From assembly GCA_028281945.1 (NCBI GenBank), contig JANQIW010000027.1:1-64000 (forward strand): DNA of 64,000 nt. Direction: 5' to 3'. Position 1 is the first letter of the stretch; every line of letters begins with the position of its first letter. The notes below the pieces were generated by a model that did not search any database, was not told where the DNA came from, and saw only the letters and a program-made list of their open reading frames with translations. A program made the translations under genes and the position numbers. Origin of the DNA: Prochloraceae cyanobacterium PL24a_bin.78 (GTDB taxonomy: Bacteria > Cyanobacteriota > Cyanobacteriia > Cyanobacteriales > JANQIW01). Shown here piece by piece: positions 26,970 to 35,658 of this stretch.

Positions 26970-28634
26970 TTAACTAAAACTATAAATTATGTGCCTTTTA
27001 AGGCTATTACATACAACAGAAGGATGATATTTAAAAGAAAAAATTCTTCTATCTAATTTAATTTGTAATCCAGACATAGGATCTTTCCCCTCAGAAATCA
27101 TAAACTCTAACCTTTGAATAGAAAAATTATCTACAATAACATCTAAAAAATTAGCTATTGCATTGACATAAGGACTATCATATATTTCATACCAATTGGA
27201 TTTTGCTATTTCTGGTTGATCTAAACCTATATGAAAAATAACTGAAGCTTTCCCAAAGATCGCAACAGCTACTGGACGAGCTTCTTCTTGTAATAAAAGT
27301 CCGTAAAAATGCGCTTTATCTCTTAACTCTTCTAACTTTTCATAGCGTTGAGTTACAGATTCAACCGTTTCTACCCAATCAATGGCCACTGTAATTAAAT
27401 AAGTTTGTAACAAAAAATGTCCTAATTTTTGAGCTTTAGTGGCTAAATAACTAGAATTATAATCATTGGCTTCAATTAATAAAGGACGACGATCAACAAT
27501 TTCTAAACCATATCCTTTTAAGCCTGCAATTTTGCGAGGATTGTTAGTGATCAAACAGATTTTTTTCACACCTAAATCATTAAGAATTTGGGCACCAATA
27601 CCATAATCCCGAAGATCCGCAGGAAAACCCAAACGCTCATTAGCTTCCACTGTATCAAAGCCAATATCCTGTAGAGAATAAGCTTTTAACTTATTGACCA
27701 AACCAATGCCTCGGCCTTCCTGACGCAAATAAACTACCACTCCCAAACCAGCAGCTTGAATCATTTTTAAAGCAGATTGTAACTGCATCTGACAATCACA
27801 ACGTAAAGAACCCAAAGCATCCCCAGTTAAGCATTCTGAGTGCACCCTAACCATGACTTTATTATCTTTAAAATCTTCAGGATTTCCTTTGATTATAGCC
27901 AAATGCTCAGTATTATCTAGTTCATTTTTGTAAGCATAAATTTTAAATTCTCCGAATTGACTAGGAAAATTACAGATAGTTTCTCTATAAACAAATCTAT
28001 CATGACGTAAACGATAACTAATTAAATCGGCTATAGAAATAATTTTTAGTTGGTGTTTTTCTCCATAATCGATTAATTGTGGTAAGCGTGCCATAGAGCC
28101 ATCAGGATTTTGGATTTCACAAATTACTCCAGCAGGATATAAACCAGCTAGTCTAGACAAGTCTATGGATGATTCGGTATGACCTGCCCGTTTCAATACT
28201 CCACCTTTTTTTCCACGAAGAGGGAAAATATGTCCTGGACGAGCAAGATCATCTGGAAGAGTATTAGGATTAATCGCCACTTGAATGGTACGAGCGCGAT
28301 CTTCTGCTGATATACCTGTGCTTACTCCTAAATGTCGGGCAGCATCGATACTGATGGTAAAAGCCGTTTGATTACTATCGGTATTTTTAGTCACCATTAA
28401 GGGAATGTCTAATTCATCAAGACGCTCCCCTGTCATGGCTAAACAAATCAATCCTCTAGCTTCTACTGCCATAAAATTAATAATATATGGAGTAGCAAAT
28501 TGAGCGGCACAGACTAAATCCCCTTCATTTTCACGATTTTCGTCATCTACGACGATAATCATTTTTCCTGCTTTGATATCCTCTAAAGCCCCATCGATGG
28601 AATCAAATTGTATTTTATCGGTTGAATTTTCCAC
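26970..28634 (-). CDS. ribBA: RibBA: dihydroxybutanone-phosphate synthase / GTP cyclohydrolase II
   Basis: A 554-residue bifunctional enzyme that starts riboflavin synthesis from ribulose 5-phosphate and GTP. The RibB domain (about 8-210) has DDENRENEGDL, the GISAEDRARTI segment and RAGHTESSIDL. The RibA domain (about 215-420) has VRVHSECLTGDALGSLRCDC with the zinc Cys residues, RQEGRGIGL and the NNPRK region. A further C-terminal stretch of about 130 residues has no catalytic motif; similar long RibBA proteins are usual in cyanobacteria. The start is GTG 28634, needed to include the whole RibB domain; no Shine-Dalgarno is seen. A 16-bp palindrome lies 38 bases upstream. Confidence 0.93.
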   Translation of the reverse strand: MENSTDKIQFDSIDGALEDIKAGKMIIVVDDENRENEGDLVCAAQFATPYIINFMAVEARGLICLAMTGERLDELDIPLMVTKNTDSNQTAFTISIDAARHLGVSTGISAEDRARTIQVAINPNTLPDDLARPGHIFPLRGKKGGVLKRAGHTESSIDLSRLAGLYPAGVICEIQNPDGSMARLPQLIDYGEKHQLKIISIADLISYRLRHDRFVYRETICNFPSQFGEFKIYAYKNELDNTEHLAIIKGNPEDFKDNKVMVRVHSECLTGDALGSLRCDCQMQLQSALKMIQAAGLGVVVYLRQEGRGIGLVNKLKAYSLQDIGFDTVEANERLGFPADLRDYGIGAQILNDLGVKKICLITNNPRKIAGLKGYGLEIVDRRPLLIEANDYNSSYLATKAQKLGHFLLQTYLITVAIDWVETVESVTQRYEKLEELRDKAHFYGLLLQEEARPVAVAIFGKASVIFHIGLDQPEIAKSNWYEIYDSPYVNAIANFLDVIVDNFSIQRLEFMISEGKDPMSGLQIKLDRRIFSFKYHPSVVCNSLKRHIIYSFS

Positions 28635-28671
28635 AAGTTAAGTAAAAGTAAAACGTTTTATTGTAGTATAG

Positions 28672-28687
28672 TTATCAATATTGATAA
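28672..28687. promoter_or_regulatory. 16-bp perfect palindrome upstream of ribBA
   Basis: TTATCAATATTGATAA is its own reverse complement and lies 38 bases before the ribBA start, where a promoter is expected. It differs from the palindrome ahead of the PadR gene. No FMN (RFN) riboswitch is visible in this spacer, so operator control is an alternative idea. Confidence 0.4.
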
Positions 28688-28882
28688 AAATTAATATTAT
28701 GTTGAAAAAAGATTGATAGAGTTAGTATGTATTTATTTCGTCTTAATGTTTGTCATGTTAATTAATTGAGGTTGACTGATCTCTAGCATTCTTAAAATGA
28801 ATAGGTATAAGTATCCATTAAAATTTTAGATCCTTCCAAGGGGAAAAAAAATTAAGAAATGTTGCAATTTTTAAAAAAATAA

Positions 28883-28900
28883 GTTACATTAGATTAAAGG
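28883..28900 (+). promoter_or_regulatory. Possible HLR1 element upstream of hli
   Basis: GTTACATT (28883-28890), two bases, then ATTAAAGG (28893-28900). The HLR1 site of the response regulator RpaB is two direct repeats of (G/T)TTACA(T/A)(T/A) two bases apart; the first half is perfect and the second matches only in TTA and one further A. HLR1 is known in high-light genes, including hli genes. It is 44 bases ahead of the hli start. Confidence 0.4.
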
Positions 28901-28943
28901 AACTTGATCTAGTACCATAAATATTATAAGGGAGATAAATCTC

Positions 28944-29090
28944 ATGGAAGAACAAAAAACTCAAAAATTTGGTTTCAATCTCTTTTCAGAAACATGGAAT
29001 GGCCGTCTAGCAATGCTAGGTTTCACCGTCGGAGTTTTAACTGAGTTTCTAACTGGAAAGGGAATTCTGGCTCAATTAGGCTTAATGTAA
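28944..29090 (+). CDS. High-light-inducible protein (one-helix Hli/Scp)
   Basis: A 48-residue protein, too short for usual gene-length cut-offs, with the chlorophyll-binding signature ETWNGRLAMLGF (16-27; Glu16, Asn19 and Arg21 being the ligand and salt-bridge residues). One membrane helix follows (about 20-42). Such proteins bind chlorophyll and carotenoid in the thylakoid and protect photosystem II assembly and chlorophyll synthesis under light stress. GGGAG at 28930-28934 stands ten bases ahead of ATG 28944. A possible HLR1 element lies upstream and two overlapping hairpins lie downstream. Confidence 0.93.
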   Translation: MEEQKTQKFGFNLFSETWNGRLAMLGFTVGVLTEFLTGKGILAQLGLM

Positions 29091-29093
29091 CTA

Positions 29094-29140
29094 GGCTTCA
29101 AAACAACGAAGCCAGGAAAAAACATTCTCAACCCTGGCTC
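29094..29140 (+). other. Two mutually exclusive hairpins after hli
   Basis: GGCTTC (29094-29099) can pair with GAAGCC (29109-29114), and AGCCAGG (29111-29117) can pair with CCTGGCT (29134-29140). The two stems share 29111-29114, so only one can form. There is no T-run after either, so this may be a 3' stability element rather than a plain terminator. Confidence 0.45.
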
Positions 29141-29185
29141 TAACTTTAAAACACACATAACTTTGGAATTATAACACTTTAATCT

Positions 29186-29231
29186 AAAAAAGGGAAGTTG
29201 GTTCTTATTTTATATAAGGCTAATTTCCCTT
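29186..29231 (-). terminator. Terminator of the endonuclease V-DUF423 unit
   Basis: On the minus strand AAGGGAA pairs with TTCCCTT (29225-29231 with 29190-29196), with a 28-base loop, and the second arm runs into six T (29186-29191). It is 28 bases past the DUF423 stop. Confidence 0.6.
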
Positions 29232-29258
29232 AAACTATATATATGTAGAATAAAAAAA

Positions 29259-29636
29259 TTATTGATAATTCCAGGCGGAAATTGCTAAGCAACCCCAGCC
29301 AATCAACAATGCTACTCCACCTATAGGAGTAATCGCGCCTAGCCACTTAATGCCACTTAAGCTTAAAGCATAAAGACTTCCTGAAAAGATAAAGATACCT
29401 ATAATAAATGCTATTCCTGAATATATTAAGGAATTTTGGGATGTTTCTGCTTTAGTTAATAGTAAGGCTACTAATAGTAATGCTAGGGCATGATACATTT
29501 GGTATTTCGATCCTGTTTCCCATATCTTTAAGGCATTTTCTGTTAGTTTTTCTTTTAAAGCATGGCTGGCAAATGCTCCACTTCCTACTGATAATCCTCC
29601 AAAAATTGCTGCTATTGCGATGAAAATTTTCGTCAT
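29259..29636 (-). CDS. DUF423 family membrane protein
   Basis: A 125-residue protein with four predicted membrane helices (about 5-22, 42-60, 68-88, 98-120). The motif GAFASHALKE near residue 21 and the MYHALALLLVAL helix are diagnostic of DUF423 (YgdD/YwdK-like). Function unknown. It lies 30 bases after the endonuclease V gene and is probably transcribed with it; a terminator follows. Confidence 0.88.
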   Translation of the reverse strand: MTKIFIAIAAIFGGLSVGSGAFASHALKEKLTENALKIWETGSKYQMYHALALLLVALLLTKAETSQNSLIYSGIAFIIGIFIFSGSLYALSLSGIKWLGAITPIGGVALLIGWGCLAISAWNYQ

Positions 29637-29666
29637 AATTTTTATTTCAATATGTTCTATTTTTTC

Positions 29667-30338
29667 CTATGTTAATGATAAGTCTTTTGAGGCTCGATCG
29701 GCATAACGAGTTGTTTCGGGAAGGCGATATTTGGTAATACAACCCATGACGTAATTTATAGCTGTAGGAAGGGAAATTCTATGGCCTATGGATACATATA
29801 TTGGTTTTACATTGTAACGCGATCGTAAAACTGCGCCAATGGTTTCTTCTTTATCTATTAGAGGTTGCCAACTGCCTTTTTTTTGGGGCAATTCTTCATG
29901 TTTACCCACAAAGAGAGTTTTAGCAACACCAATGGTGGGAATATCTAAGATTACTCCTAGATGACAAGCTAATCCAAAACGTCGTGGATGTGCCAATCCT
30001 TGCCCATCACAGAGGATTAAATCTGGAGTGATTTTGAGTTTTTCTAATGCTAATAATAATACAGGAATTTCTCTAAATGATAGGTAACCTGGGATGTAGG
30101 GAAATACGGTAGGGCAAGTAGCTATTTGTTTTTCTACTAACTTTAATTTGGGAAAACTAAGCACCGCAACTGCTGCTTGGGAGATAGTATTATTCTCTGG
30201 GAAACCAACATCAACTCCTGCTACATATTCAATTTTTCCTAATTTATCTTCTGTGATTACTTGTGGTTGTAATTGTTTTTGAATTTCTTTGGCTTCTTCT
30301 ATTTTTGTGGGCAAAGGTTCGTTGTATTTTATTTCCAT
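29667..30338 (-). CDS. nfi: Endonuclease V (Nfi), deoxyinosine repair
   Basis: A 223-residue endonuclease that nicks DNA one base 3' of deoxyinosine. Visible family motifs are VAGVDVGFP (first metal Asp), the PYIPGYLSFREIP wedge region that reads the damaged base, DLILCDGQGLAHPRRFGLA (second metal Asp and substrate residues) and a SIGHRISLPTA segment near the end. Length is typical. It opens a two-gene unit with the DUF423 gene. Confidence 0.93.
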   Translation of the reverse strand: MEIKYNEPLPTKIEEAKEIQKQLQPQVITEDKLGKIEYVAGVDVGFPENNTISQAAVAVLSFPKLKLVEKQIATCPTVFPYIPGYLSFREIPVLLLALEKLKITPDLILCDGQGLAHPRRFGLACHLGVILDIPTIGVAKTLFVGKHEELPQKKGSWQPLIDKEETIGAVLRSRYNVKPIYVSIGHRISLPTAINYVMGCITKYRLPETTRYADRASKDLSLT

Positions 30339-30657
30339 TTCTTGGGTTAATTTTGAATTTTTACTATTGTTTTGAAATGAGATTTTTTTGTTTGAATTTA
30401 ACTATAAGTTAATTGATTAAATATTAATCCAGTAGTTATCTCAAAAGTATTTCCTGAGGAATTATAAAAGGTAATTTGATATTTTATTGTTTAAGTTTTT
30501 GTTTTGAGTATTGGCTTATAGTTTATTGTAGCATTTTTGTTTTATTATTGGTTGCATTTTAAGAGATGAGGAAGTTTTATAAGTTTTACTTAATTAAATT
30601 ATCAATAGTAAATAGCTAAATATTAACCATTTACTATCAAATAAATCATCTAAAAAA
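30339..30657. other. 319-base spacer with no recognised feature
   Basis: AT-rich sequence between two minus-strand genes. I see no open frame, no clear terminator, and only a short TTCC-TGA-GGAA dyad near 30451. It must hold the promoter of the endonuclease V unit. Confidence 0.4.
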
Positions 30658-31650
30658 TTATCTAACAAACTGAGGCATCACTTCAGCACAAGAGAATAAG
30701 CCATAAATACCGCGACGATGTAAAGAAACACCAGCTTTTAGATAGCCAAATGCAGGCCCACAAACATTAGCAGCCATGCTAGTTTCATCACCTAAAGTAA
30801 AAGTATGAGTAGAAATTTTACCTTCAAAAGTACGTCCAGTTATTTGTACATTAGTACTTAAAGGCTTTTTAGGATTACGAGTATCCACAACTCCACCTAC
30901 CGAAACCCGATCGCGATCACAAATACCAGCTAACTCAAGAATAATATCATCAGCGTGTTCCATATTTTCCAGAGTAAGGATACCATTAGTTTCATCCAAA
31001 AAAGCTTCAACTTCAGCATCTGACATAGCTTTTGCCTTTTCTACATCATAACCAGGTAGATGAGCGATATCTTCCCGAATGGTGGCGCGATATGCTTCCC
31101 AATTAGCAATACCCACACCGAAAGTAATTTTCACACCATGGATTTCGGCATAACTTTGGGCGGCGATTGCTGCTGCTGCTGTTAATAAACCGGGAGTTGC
31201 GCCACAACCAGTCAAATAAGTAATACCTGCCTTAGCCAAATCATTTTGTATTTCTAAAAGTTGCTCAACTGCGGAAGTACGTTTAAGAGCATCCACTAGT
31301 ACTCCTTGCCAACCAGATTGAATGAATTTTTTAGCTACTTCAGCCATAAAAGTATTAGGTAAATTTGGTAAAGCTAGAAAATATCCATCGACATTATTAG
31401 CTTTAGCAACTAAATCCTCAATACTCTTATTTGAAAGAATACCAAAAGATTCTATATATCCCACAGAGCCTTGATGATGATAAGTAGAGATAAGTAAATC
31501 TTCATCCAAAACCGTTTCATTTAAAACATAACCTTGTTTATCAGCAACAGCCACCATAACCATTTCACTTTTTGGGGCGAGAATTCTTGCAGCGGCTTGC
31601 CCTAAACCTCCAAAACCTAAAACACCTACTTTAATGGGTAAGGTTGTCAT
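30658..31650 (-). CDS. Saccharopine dehydrogenase-like oxidoreductase
   Basis: A 330-residue protein with an N-terminal NAD(P)-binding Rossmann fold ([18 protein letters not shown], 6-23) and a C-terminal domain of the homoserine/saccharopine dehydrogenase type ([18 protein letters not shown] near 145-162, [19 protein letters not shown]). Cyanobacterial homologues are labelled saccharopine dehydrogenase-like; lysine degradation by saccharopine is not expected in these bacteria, so the substrate is unknown. The start is ATG 31650, preceded by GAAGGA; a TTG at 31671 overlaps that ribosome site and is less likely. Confidence 0.82.
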   Translation of the reverse strand: MTTLPIKVGVLGFGGLGQAAARILAPKSEMVMVAVADKQGYVLNETVLDEDLLISTYHHQGSVGYIESFGILSNKSIEDLVAKANNVDGYFLALPNLPNTFMAEVAKKFIQSGWQGVLVDALKRTSAVEQLLEIQNDLAKAGITYLTGCGATPGLLTAAAAIAAQSYAEIHGVKITFGVGIANWEAYRATIREDIAHLPGYDVEKAKAMSDAEVEAFLDETNGILTLENMEHADDIILELAGICDRDRVSVGGVVDTRNPKKPLSTNVQITGRTFEGKISTHTFTLGDETSMAANVCGPAFGYLKAGVSLHRRGIYGLFSCAEVMPQFVR

Positions 31651-32139
31651 TATCGTTATTTCCTTCTTCAACTAGATCGATATTTATCTTAGGGCATCAT
31701 TGCAGTGGTTAAATCTAGAAGTTTTATTAGATTTTCTCATGAAGTAGGAAATAGAAAAAGACATTTTTCTTGGATCATTATTTCTAAAATGATACTCGCT
31801 AAAAAACTACTGTATCTTTAATAATTCGCCCCATTCTTCCTCATTCTTCCCATTCCTCCATTCCCCCATTCTCCCATTCTCCCATTCTCCCATTCCTCCA
31901 TTCCCCCATTCTTCCTCAGCAGATGGATTGTCTATTTTTGTAAAATTTTATGATGTAACTTGACGATTCAAAAAAGTTTAGCCACACTAACAAAATTAAG
32001 AGTAATATAGACAGCTAATATTAACTTTTGCTAAAATTTAACACATATTGCTACAAACATTGAACATTATTGTAGAGAGTAGCTCAAAGCAGTATAACTA
32101 CTCTATTCCAACCCAGAATGGAGGATTTCAAGCTCAACC
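31651..32139. other. 489-base spacer with minisatellite and leader hairpin
   Basis: Between divergent genes. It holds the C-rich minisatellite at 31829-31917 and a 7-bp hairpin (AGAGTAG 32076-32082 with CTACTCT 32098-32104) in the likely leader of the DUF2997 gene. GGAGG at about 32121 is 15 bases from the chosen ATG, further than usual. Confidence 0.5.
31829..31917. repeat. C-rich minisatellite, CCCATTCT units
   Basis: About eleven imperfect tandem units of CCCATTCT, CCATTCCT or CATTCTTC. Same unit as at 2256-2326, same strand bias. Confidence 0.8.
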
Positions 32140-32355
32140 ATGACCATGGAAACCTTAGAATTCATTATTTACCCCGATGGTCGGGTTAAAGAAAAAGTGA
32201 CTGGCATTGTGGGGGCATCTTGTCAAGAGGTAACCGCCGCCATCGAAGCACAATTAGGACGAGTAGTTTCAGAGGAAAAAACCTCAGAATACTTTGCCCA
32301 AAAGGTTCAGACTTCAGCAACAGTTTCAAATGAAGCTAATTTTAGCTCCTGGTAA
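32140..32355 (+). CDS. DUF2997 protein
   Basis: A 71-residue soluble protein (69 if the second ATG at 32146 is used). It matches DUF2997: FIIYPDGRVKEKVTG at the front and a helix with C-x3-TAAIEAQLG. The segment resembles the N-terminal strand-helix of small redox or iron-handling proteins, but no function is known. It opens a three-gene cluster with the Ycf35 and ferredoxin genes (82-base gap to the next gene). Confidence 0.85.
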   Translation: MTMETLEFIIYPDGRVKEKVTGIVGASCQEVTAAIEAQLGRVVSEEKTSEYFAQKVQTSATVSNEANFSSW

Positions 32356-32436
32356 ACTTTTTTGGATAAATTTTAGTTTTTTGCAAAACTTAGTAAAACT
32401 TAGCAAAACTTAGTAAAATCAACAAGGTAAAAAATT

Positions 32437-32823
32437 ATGTCACACTTTAGTAACATCAAGACTCAAATCCGCAATCTTAGTTCTTTAAAAACTGCTTTAA
32501 GCAAAATGGGCATTGACTGGAAATCTGGTCCTTCTCCTGTGAGAGGTTATCAAGGAAACACTGTTAATGCAGAATTGGTGATCGAGCAAGATAATAACTA
32601 TGACATTGGTTTTAGTTGGAATGGAAAAGAGTATGAATTGGTAGCGGATTTACAATATTGGGAGCAACCTTTAAGTGTAGAGGGTTTCTTGAAGCAAGTA
32701 ACTCAAGGTTATGCTGTAGAAACTATTCTTTCTGAATCCACTAAGCAAGGATTCCAATTGGCTGAAACTCAAAAGAATGAAGATGGTTCCATCCGTTTAG
32801 TTGTTCAACGCTGGAGTGCGTAA
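32437..32823 (+). CDS. ycf35: Ycf35 / DUF1257 family protein
   Basis: A 128-residue soluble protein matching Ycf35, which is also coded in red-algal plastid genomes. Marks are MSHFSNIKTQIRNLSSLKTAL at the front, the GNTVNAELVIEQ strand, DIGFSWNGKEYELVAD, and a C-terminal IRLVVQRW strand. Function unknown. Its stop codon TAA overlaps the ferredoxin start (TAATG at 32821-32825), so the two are translationally coupled. Confidence 0.92.
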   Translation: MSHFSNIKTQIRNLSSLKTALSKMGIDWKSGPSPVRGYQGNTVNAELVIEQDNNYDIGFSWNGKEYELVADLQYWEQPLSVEGFLKQVTQGYAVETILSESTKQGFQLAETQKNEDGSIRLVVQRWSA

Positions 32824-33242
32824 TGTCTGATATTGCCCCAAAATCTCTTCCTTCTGGTTTAGAGCCAGAATTAGGGGGGATATTCCGTGATGCTCCTGAA
32901 AGATCTGGTTTAGAGCCAGAATTAGGTGGCGAATTTCGACAAAAGGGCGTTTATGTTGATGAGGTGACTTGTATTGGCTGCAAACATTGCGCTCATGTCT
33001 CTCCTAATACTTTCTATATCGAATCCCAACATGGGCGATCGCGAGTATTTAATCAAGATGGGGATTCTGAGGAATCTATCCAAGAAGCTATTGATACTTG
33101 CCCTGTGGATTGTATTCACTGGATTGATTATACTAAGCTGAAAAAATTAGAAGAAGCTAGAAAACATCAAGAAATCAAGCCTCTTGGTTTCCCACAAAAA
33201 CACGCAGGAAAGCAAAGCAAAAATAAAATCAACAAAAAATAA
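32823..33242 (+). CDS. Ferredoxin, [4Fe-4S] type, with duplicated N-terminal peptide
   Basis: A 139-residue ferredoxin. Cluster ligands are CIGCKHC (about 51-57) and CPVDC (about 93-97), fitting one [4Fe-4S] cluster with one Cys spare. Before it, the peptide SGLEPELGG-x-FR occurs twice (about 11-22 and 28-39), coded by near-identical DNA. The C-terminus is Lys-rich. Start overlaps the Ycf35 stop. The set DUF2997, Ycf35 and ferredoxin recurs in cyanobacteria as far as I recall; an electron-transfer role with Ycf35 is inferred. A strong terminator follows. Confidence 0.9.
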   Translation: MSDIAPKSLPSGLEPELGGIFRDAPERSGLEPELGGEFRQKGVYVDEVTCIGCKHCAHVSPNTFYIESQHGRSRVFNQDGDSEESIQEAIDTCPVDCIHWIDYTKLKKLEEARKHQEIKPLGFPQKHAGKQSKNKINKK

Positions 33243-33268
33243 TTTAAATATATTTTTTTTATGATAAA

Positions 33269-33300
33269 AATCTCAAGGTAAAGTACCATTGGGATTTTTT
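33269..33300 (+). terminator. Terminator of the DUF2997-Ycf35-ferredoxin cluster
   Basis: AATCTCAAGGTA (33269-33280), a 3-base loop, and TACCATTGGGATT pair with one G-U and one bulged base, then run into T. It is 27 bases past the ferredoxin stop and marks the end of the operon. Confidence 0.8.
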
Positions 33301-33321
33301 ATTTGCTCATCTACCTAAGAA

Positions 33322-33837
33322 TTATGCTCTTATTTTCTCTTGTTCTTGCTTTTTTAGTTGATATTTTTTATACAAAGTTAACCAAAACTTGGGTAGAAAG
33401 ACTTGATAAAAGTTTAAATCTCGATACATTAAAATTGCTGTAATTTTAATTAAAACTATACCATACCAAATAGGATGAATAGATAAAGGATTAATGGAAA
33501 GAGTTAAGATAGCTAAAGTAACTTGCATTCCCAGATATCCATAGAATATCCATTTTTTTTCTTTAACTAATCTAAAAAGTAGGAAAAAATTAAATATGCG
33601 AAACCATATTGCTAGTAAAATTAGCCAAAAATATTCTAAAAAATCACGAATAGTATTATATATATATTCATATGGAGTTGTATTTATATCTACAAAACCA
33701 GTTGCCATAGAATACATCGCTAAAAAATATAAAAAAACTGTCAAATACCAGAGTATTTCTATAGTTTCACATAAAAATAAAAATAGCTTTAAGATTTCCT
33801 TAGCAAAGATATTAGTTGCTCTTGAGATTCGTTTCAT
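33322..33837 (-). CDS. Hypothetical membrane protein, four to five helices
   Basis: A 171-residue hydrophobic protein, with membrane segments at about 12-42 (rich in Phe and Leu), 60-80, 82-98 and 100-135, and a basic, Lys/Gln-rich C-terminal tail. I do not recognise a family, and base use is very AT-rich like the spacers around it. The open frame is long enough for so hydrophobic a product that I take it as real, with moderate confidence. It converges on the ferredoxin terminator. Confidence 0.55.
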   Translation of the reverse strand: MKRISRATNIFAKEILKLFLFLCETIEILWYLTVFLYFLAMYSMATGFVDINTTPYEYIYNTIRDFLEYFWLILLAIWFRIFNFFLLFRLVKEKKWIFYGYLGMQVTLAILTLSINPLSIHPIWYGIVLIKITAILMYRDLNFYQVFLPKFWLTLYKKYQLKKQEQEKIRA

Positions 33838-34207
33838 ATTAAATTTTTTTTTGAAAGAATAACTCTTTATAAAGTATCGAATTCCTCAAATAGCAATAGA
33901 CACAGTTTATACCATTTTTTTTTTAATATTAGCAAAAAGCCCGTATAATAGGCAAAAAAGACAATATAAAGAAATAATAAAAGGGAAAATCTTCTAAATA
34001 ATATCATTTAAGGTATTAGACTTATTAGCTTTAAATTTAGTCAAAATACAAAGTCTATCTCTTAAAATCAATATTTTTATGATTATCAAGTTTAAATTAT
34101 CACCTTTTATTTATTATTTTTATAATTAGATAAATTTTAAATTTCAGTAAATTTAGAAAAAAAGCATTAGTTAGAGTACGATAAGCTTTATTTCCAATAT
34201 ATATATA
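33838..34207. other. 370-base AT-rich spacer with nothing recognised
   Basis: Between two minus-strand genes. No open frame, repeat or terminator stands out. A short AT dinucleotide run (about 34198-34210) precedes the YiaA/B stop. Confidence 0.4.
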
Positions 34208-34483
34208 TTAAATATTATGTTCTGACAATATTTTTTCAACTTTAGCTGCTTCAATTTTAGAAACAACTTTTTTGCTTTCATGAAGATCTCGTTGGGTTTT
34301 AGTTAAACTTATAGTAGAATGCACTGTAAAAGCTAATCCCATCCCCATAAAACTTTTAACCCAAAGATTGACTGGTAAGTATATAATTCCTAGAGAAGTA
34401 ACTGTTATCGAGAGGGTAAAAGATATCCAAGTTTGAAGTACCCAAGCTGGACTATGATCGATATTGTGGCTGTGTTTTGACAT
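34208..34483 (-). CDS. YiaA/YiaB two-helix membrane protein
   Basis: A 91-residue protein with two membrane helices (about 14-36 and 42-62). The segments AWVLQTWISFTLSI, YLPVNLWVKSFMGMG and TVHSTISLTKTQRDLHE match the YiaA/B domain. A short charged C-terminal tail follows. Function of the family is unknown. It is divergent from aroE. Confidence 0.87.
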   Translation of the reverse strand: MSKHSHNIDHSPAWVLQTWISFTLSITVTSLGIIYLPVNLWVKSFMGMGLAFTVHSTISLTKTQRDLHESKKVVSKIEAAKVEKILSEHNI

Positions 34484-34647
34484 AAGCTATTAACCCTTCC
34501 TATCACATCGGATTTTTATTAGTTAATCTAGTTATTATTTTATAATATACTACTCTAGAATATGATTATTCTTAGTGACAATTTGTTAATTGGTTTTATT
34601 CCTACCAAAAATTCAAAAAAATTTAACATTTACAAAATTTAAAAATT

Positions 34648-35517
34648 ATGCACTTAATCACAGGAAAGACTAAATTATTAGGAGTAATTGGCGATCCCAT
34701 CGAACATTCTCTTTCACCAGTAATGCACAATGAAGCTCTCGCTCATTTAAATTTAGATTATGTTTATGTAGCATTTCCCATCAAACCATCTCATCTTGCC
34801 ACTGCTTTAGCAGGATTTGAAGCTATAGATTTAGTAGGATTCAATATTACAATTCCTCACAAACAAGCTATTATGCCTCTACTTTCAGAAATTAATCCTG
34901 TTGCTCAAATGGTAGGAGCAGTGAATACAGTGTGGAGATCACCTTCTGGATGGCAGGGTACAAATACAGATGTTTTAGGATTTATTAGCCCATTAAAAGA
35001 ATTAAATAAAGATTGGCATAAAATAAATCCAGTAATTTTAGGAAATGGTGGTGCAGCAAGAGCGGTAGTAACAGGATGTTTTCAATTGGGATGTGGGATA
35101 ATCAAGATAGTTGGACGAAATTTATCTAAACTAGAACAGTTTAAACAGAGTTGGAAGGATGAAAAATTACGCAATTCTATTGTTATTCATCATGTGCAAG
35201 AATTATCAGAGCTTGTTGGAGAGACAGAATTGTTAGTAAATACAACCCCAGTAGGAATGTATCCTCATGTAGAAGAAACCCCGGTATCGGAAATAGTTAT
35301 GAAAAAATTACAACCCGGAGCTATTGCCTACGATTTAATTTATACTCCAAATCCTACCCGGTTTCTGAAATTAGCCCAGCAGCAAGGAGCAATAGTTATA
35401 GACGGTTTACCTATGCTGGTAAATCAAGGAGCAGCTGCCCTAGAAATATGGATACAACAAACACCGCCAATAGAGATAATGACTCAATCTCTTGCTCGAT
35501 ATTTAAGTAATAAGTAA
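34648..35517 (+). CDS. aroE: Shikimate dehydrogenase AroE
   Basis: A 289-residue NADPH-dependent enzyme that reduces 3-dehydroshikimate in aromatic amino-acid synthesis. Substrate-binding and catalytic residues are clear: GDPIEHSLSPVMHN (16-29), NITIPHKQ with the catalytic Lys near 72, NTDVLGF with the catalytic Asp near 108, the NADP-binding GNGGAARAVV, and NTTPVGMYP plus GLPMLVNQGAAALEIW near the end. Length is normal. Three further plus-strand genes follow at gaps of 75-141 bases. Confidence 0.95.
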   Translation: MHLITGKTKLLGVIGDPIEHSLSPVMHNEALAHLNLDYVYVAFPIKPSHLATALAGFEAIDLVGFNITIPHKQAIMPLLSEINPVAQMVGAVNTVWRSPSGWQGTNTDVLGFISPLKELNKDWHKINPVILGNGGAARAVVTGCFQLGCGIIKIVGRNLSKLEQFKQSWKDEKLRNSIVIHHVQELSELVGETELLVNTTPVGMYPHVEETPVSEIVMKKLQPGAIAYDLIYTPNPTRFLKLAQQQGAIVIDGLPMLVNQGAAALEIWIQQTPPIEIMTQSLARYLSNK

Positions 35518-35658
35518 TTAAAAAACTAATATTTGGTTTGCTTTATCTGAATATAATAAAATTACATAAAATTATGAATCATAAAAATAATATATTGTTG
35601 TCTAATTTAATAGATATTATTTTAAATAAAAGTTTCTCTAGCCAAGAAAATATTTTAA

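Noticed and set aside
28635-28690. FMN riboswitch ahead of ribBA
   Set aside because: The spacer is short and AT-rich and lacks the conserved RFN helices.
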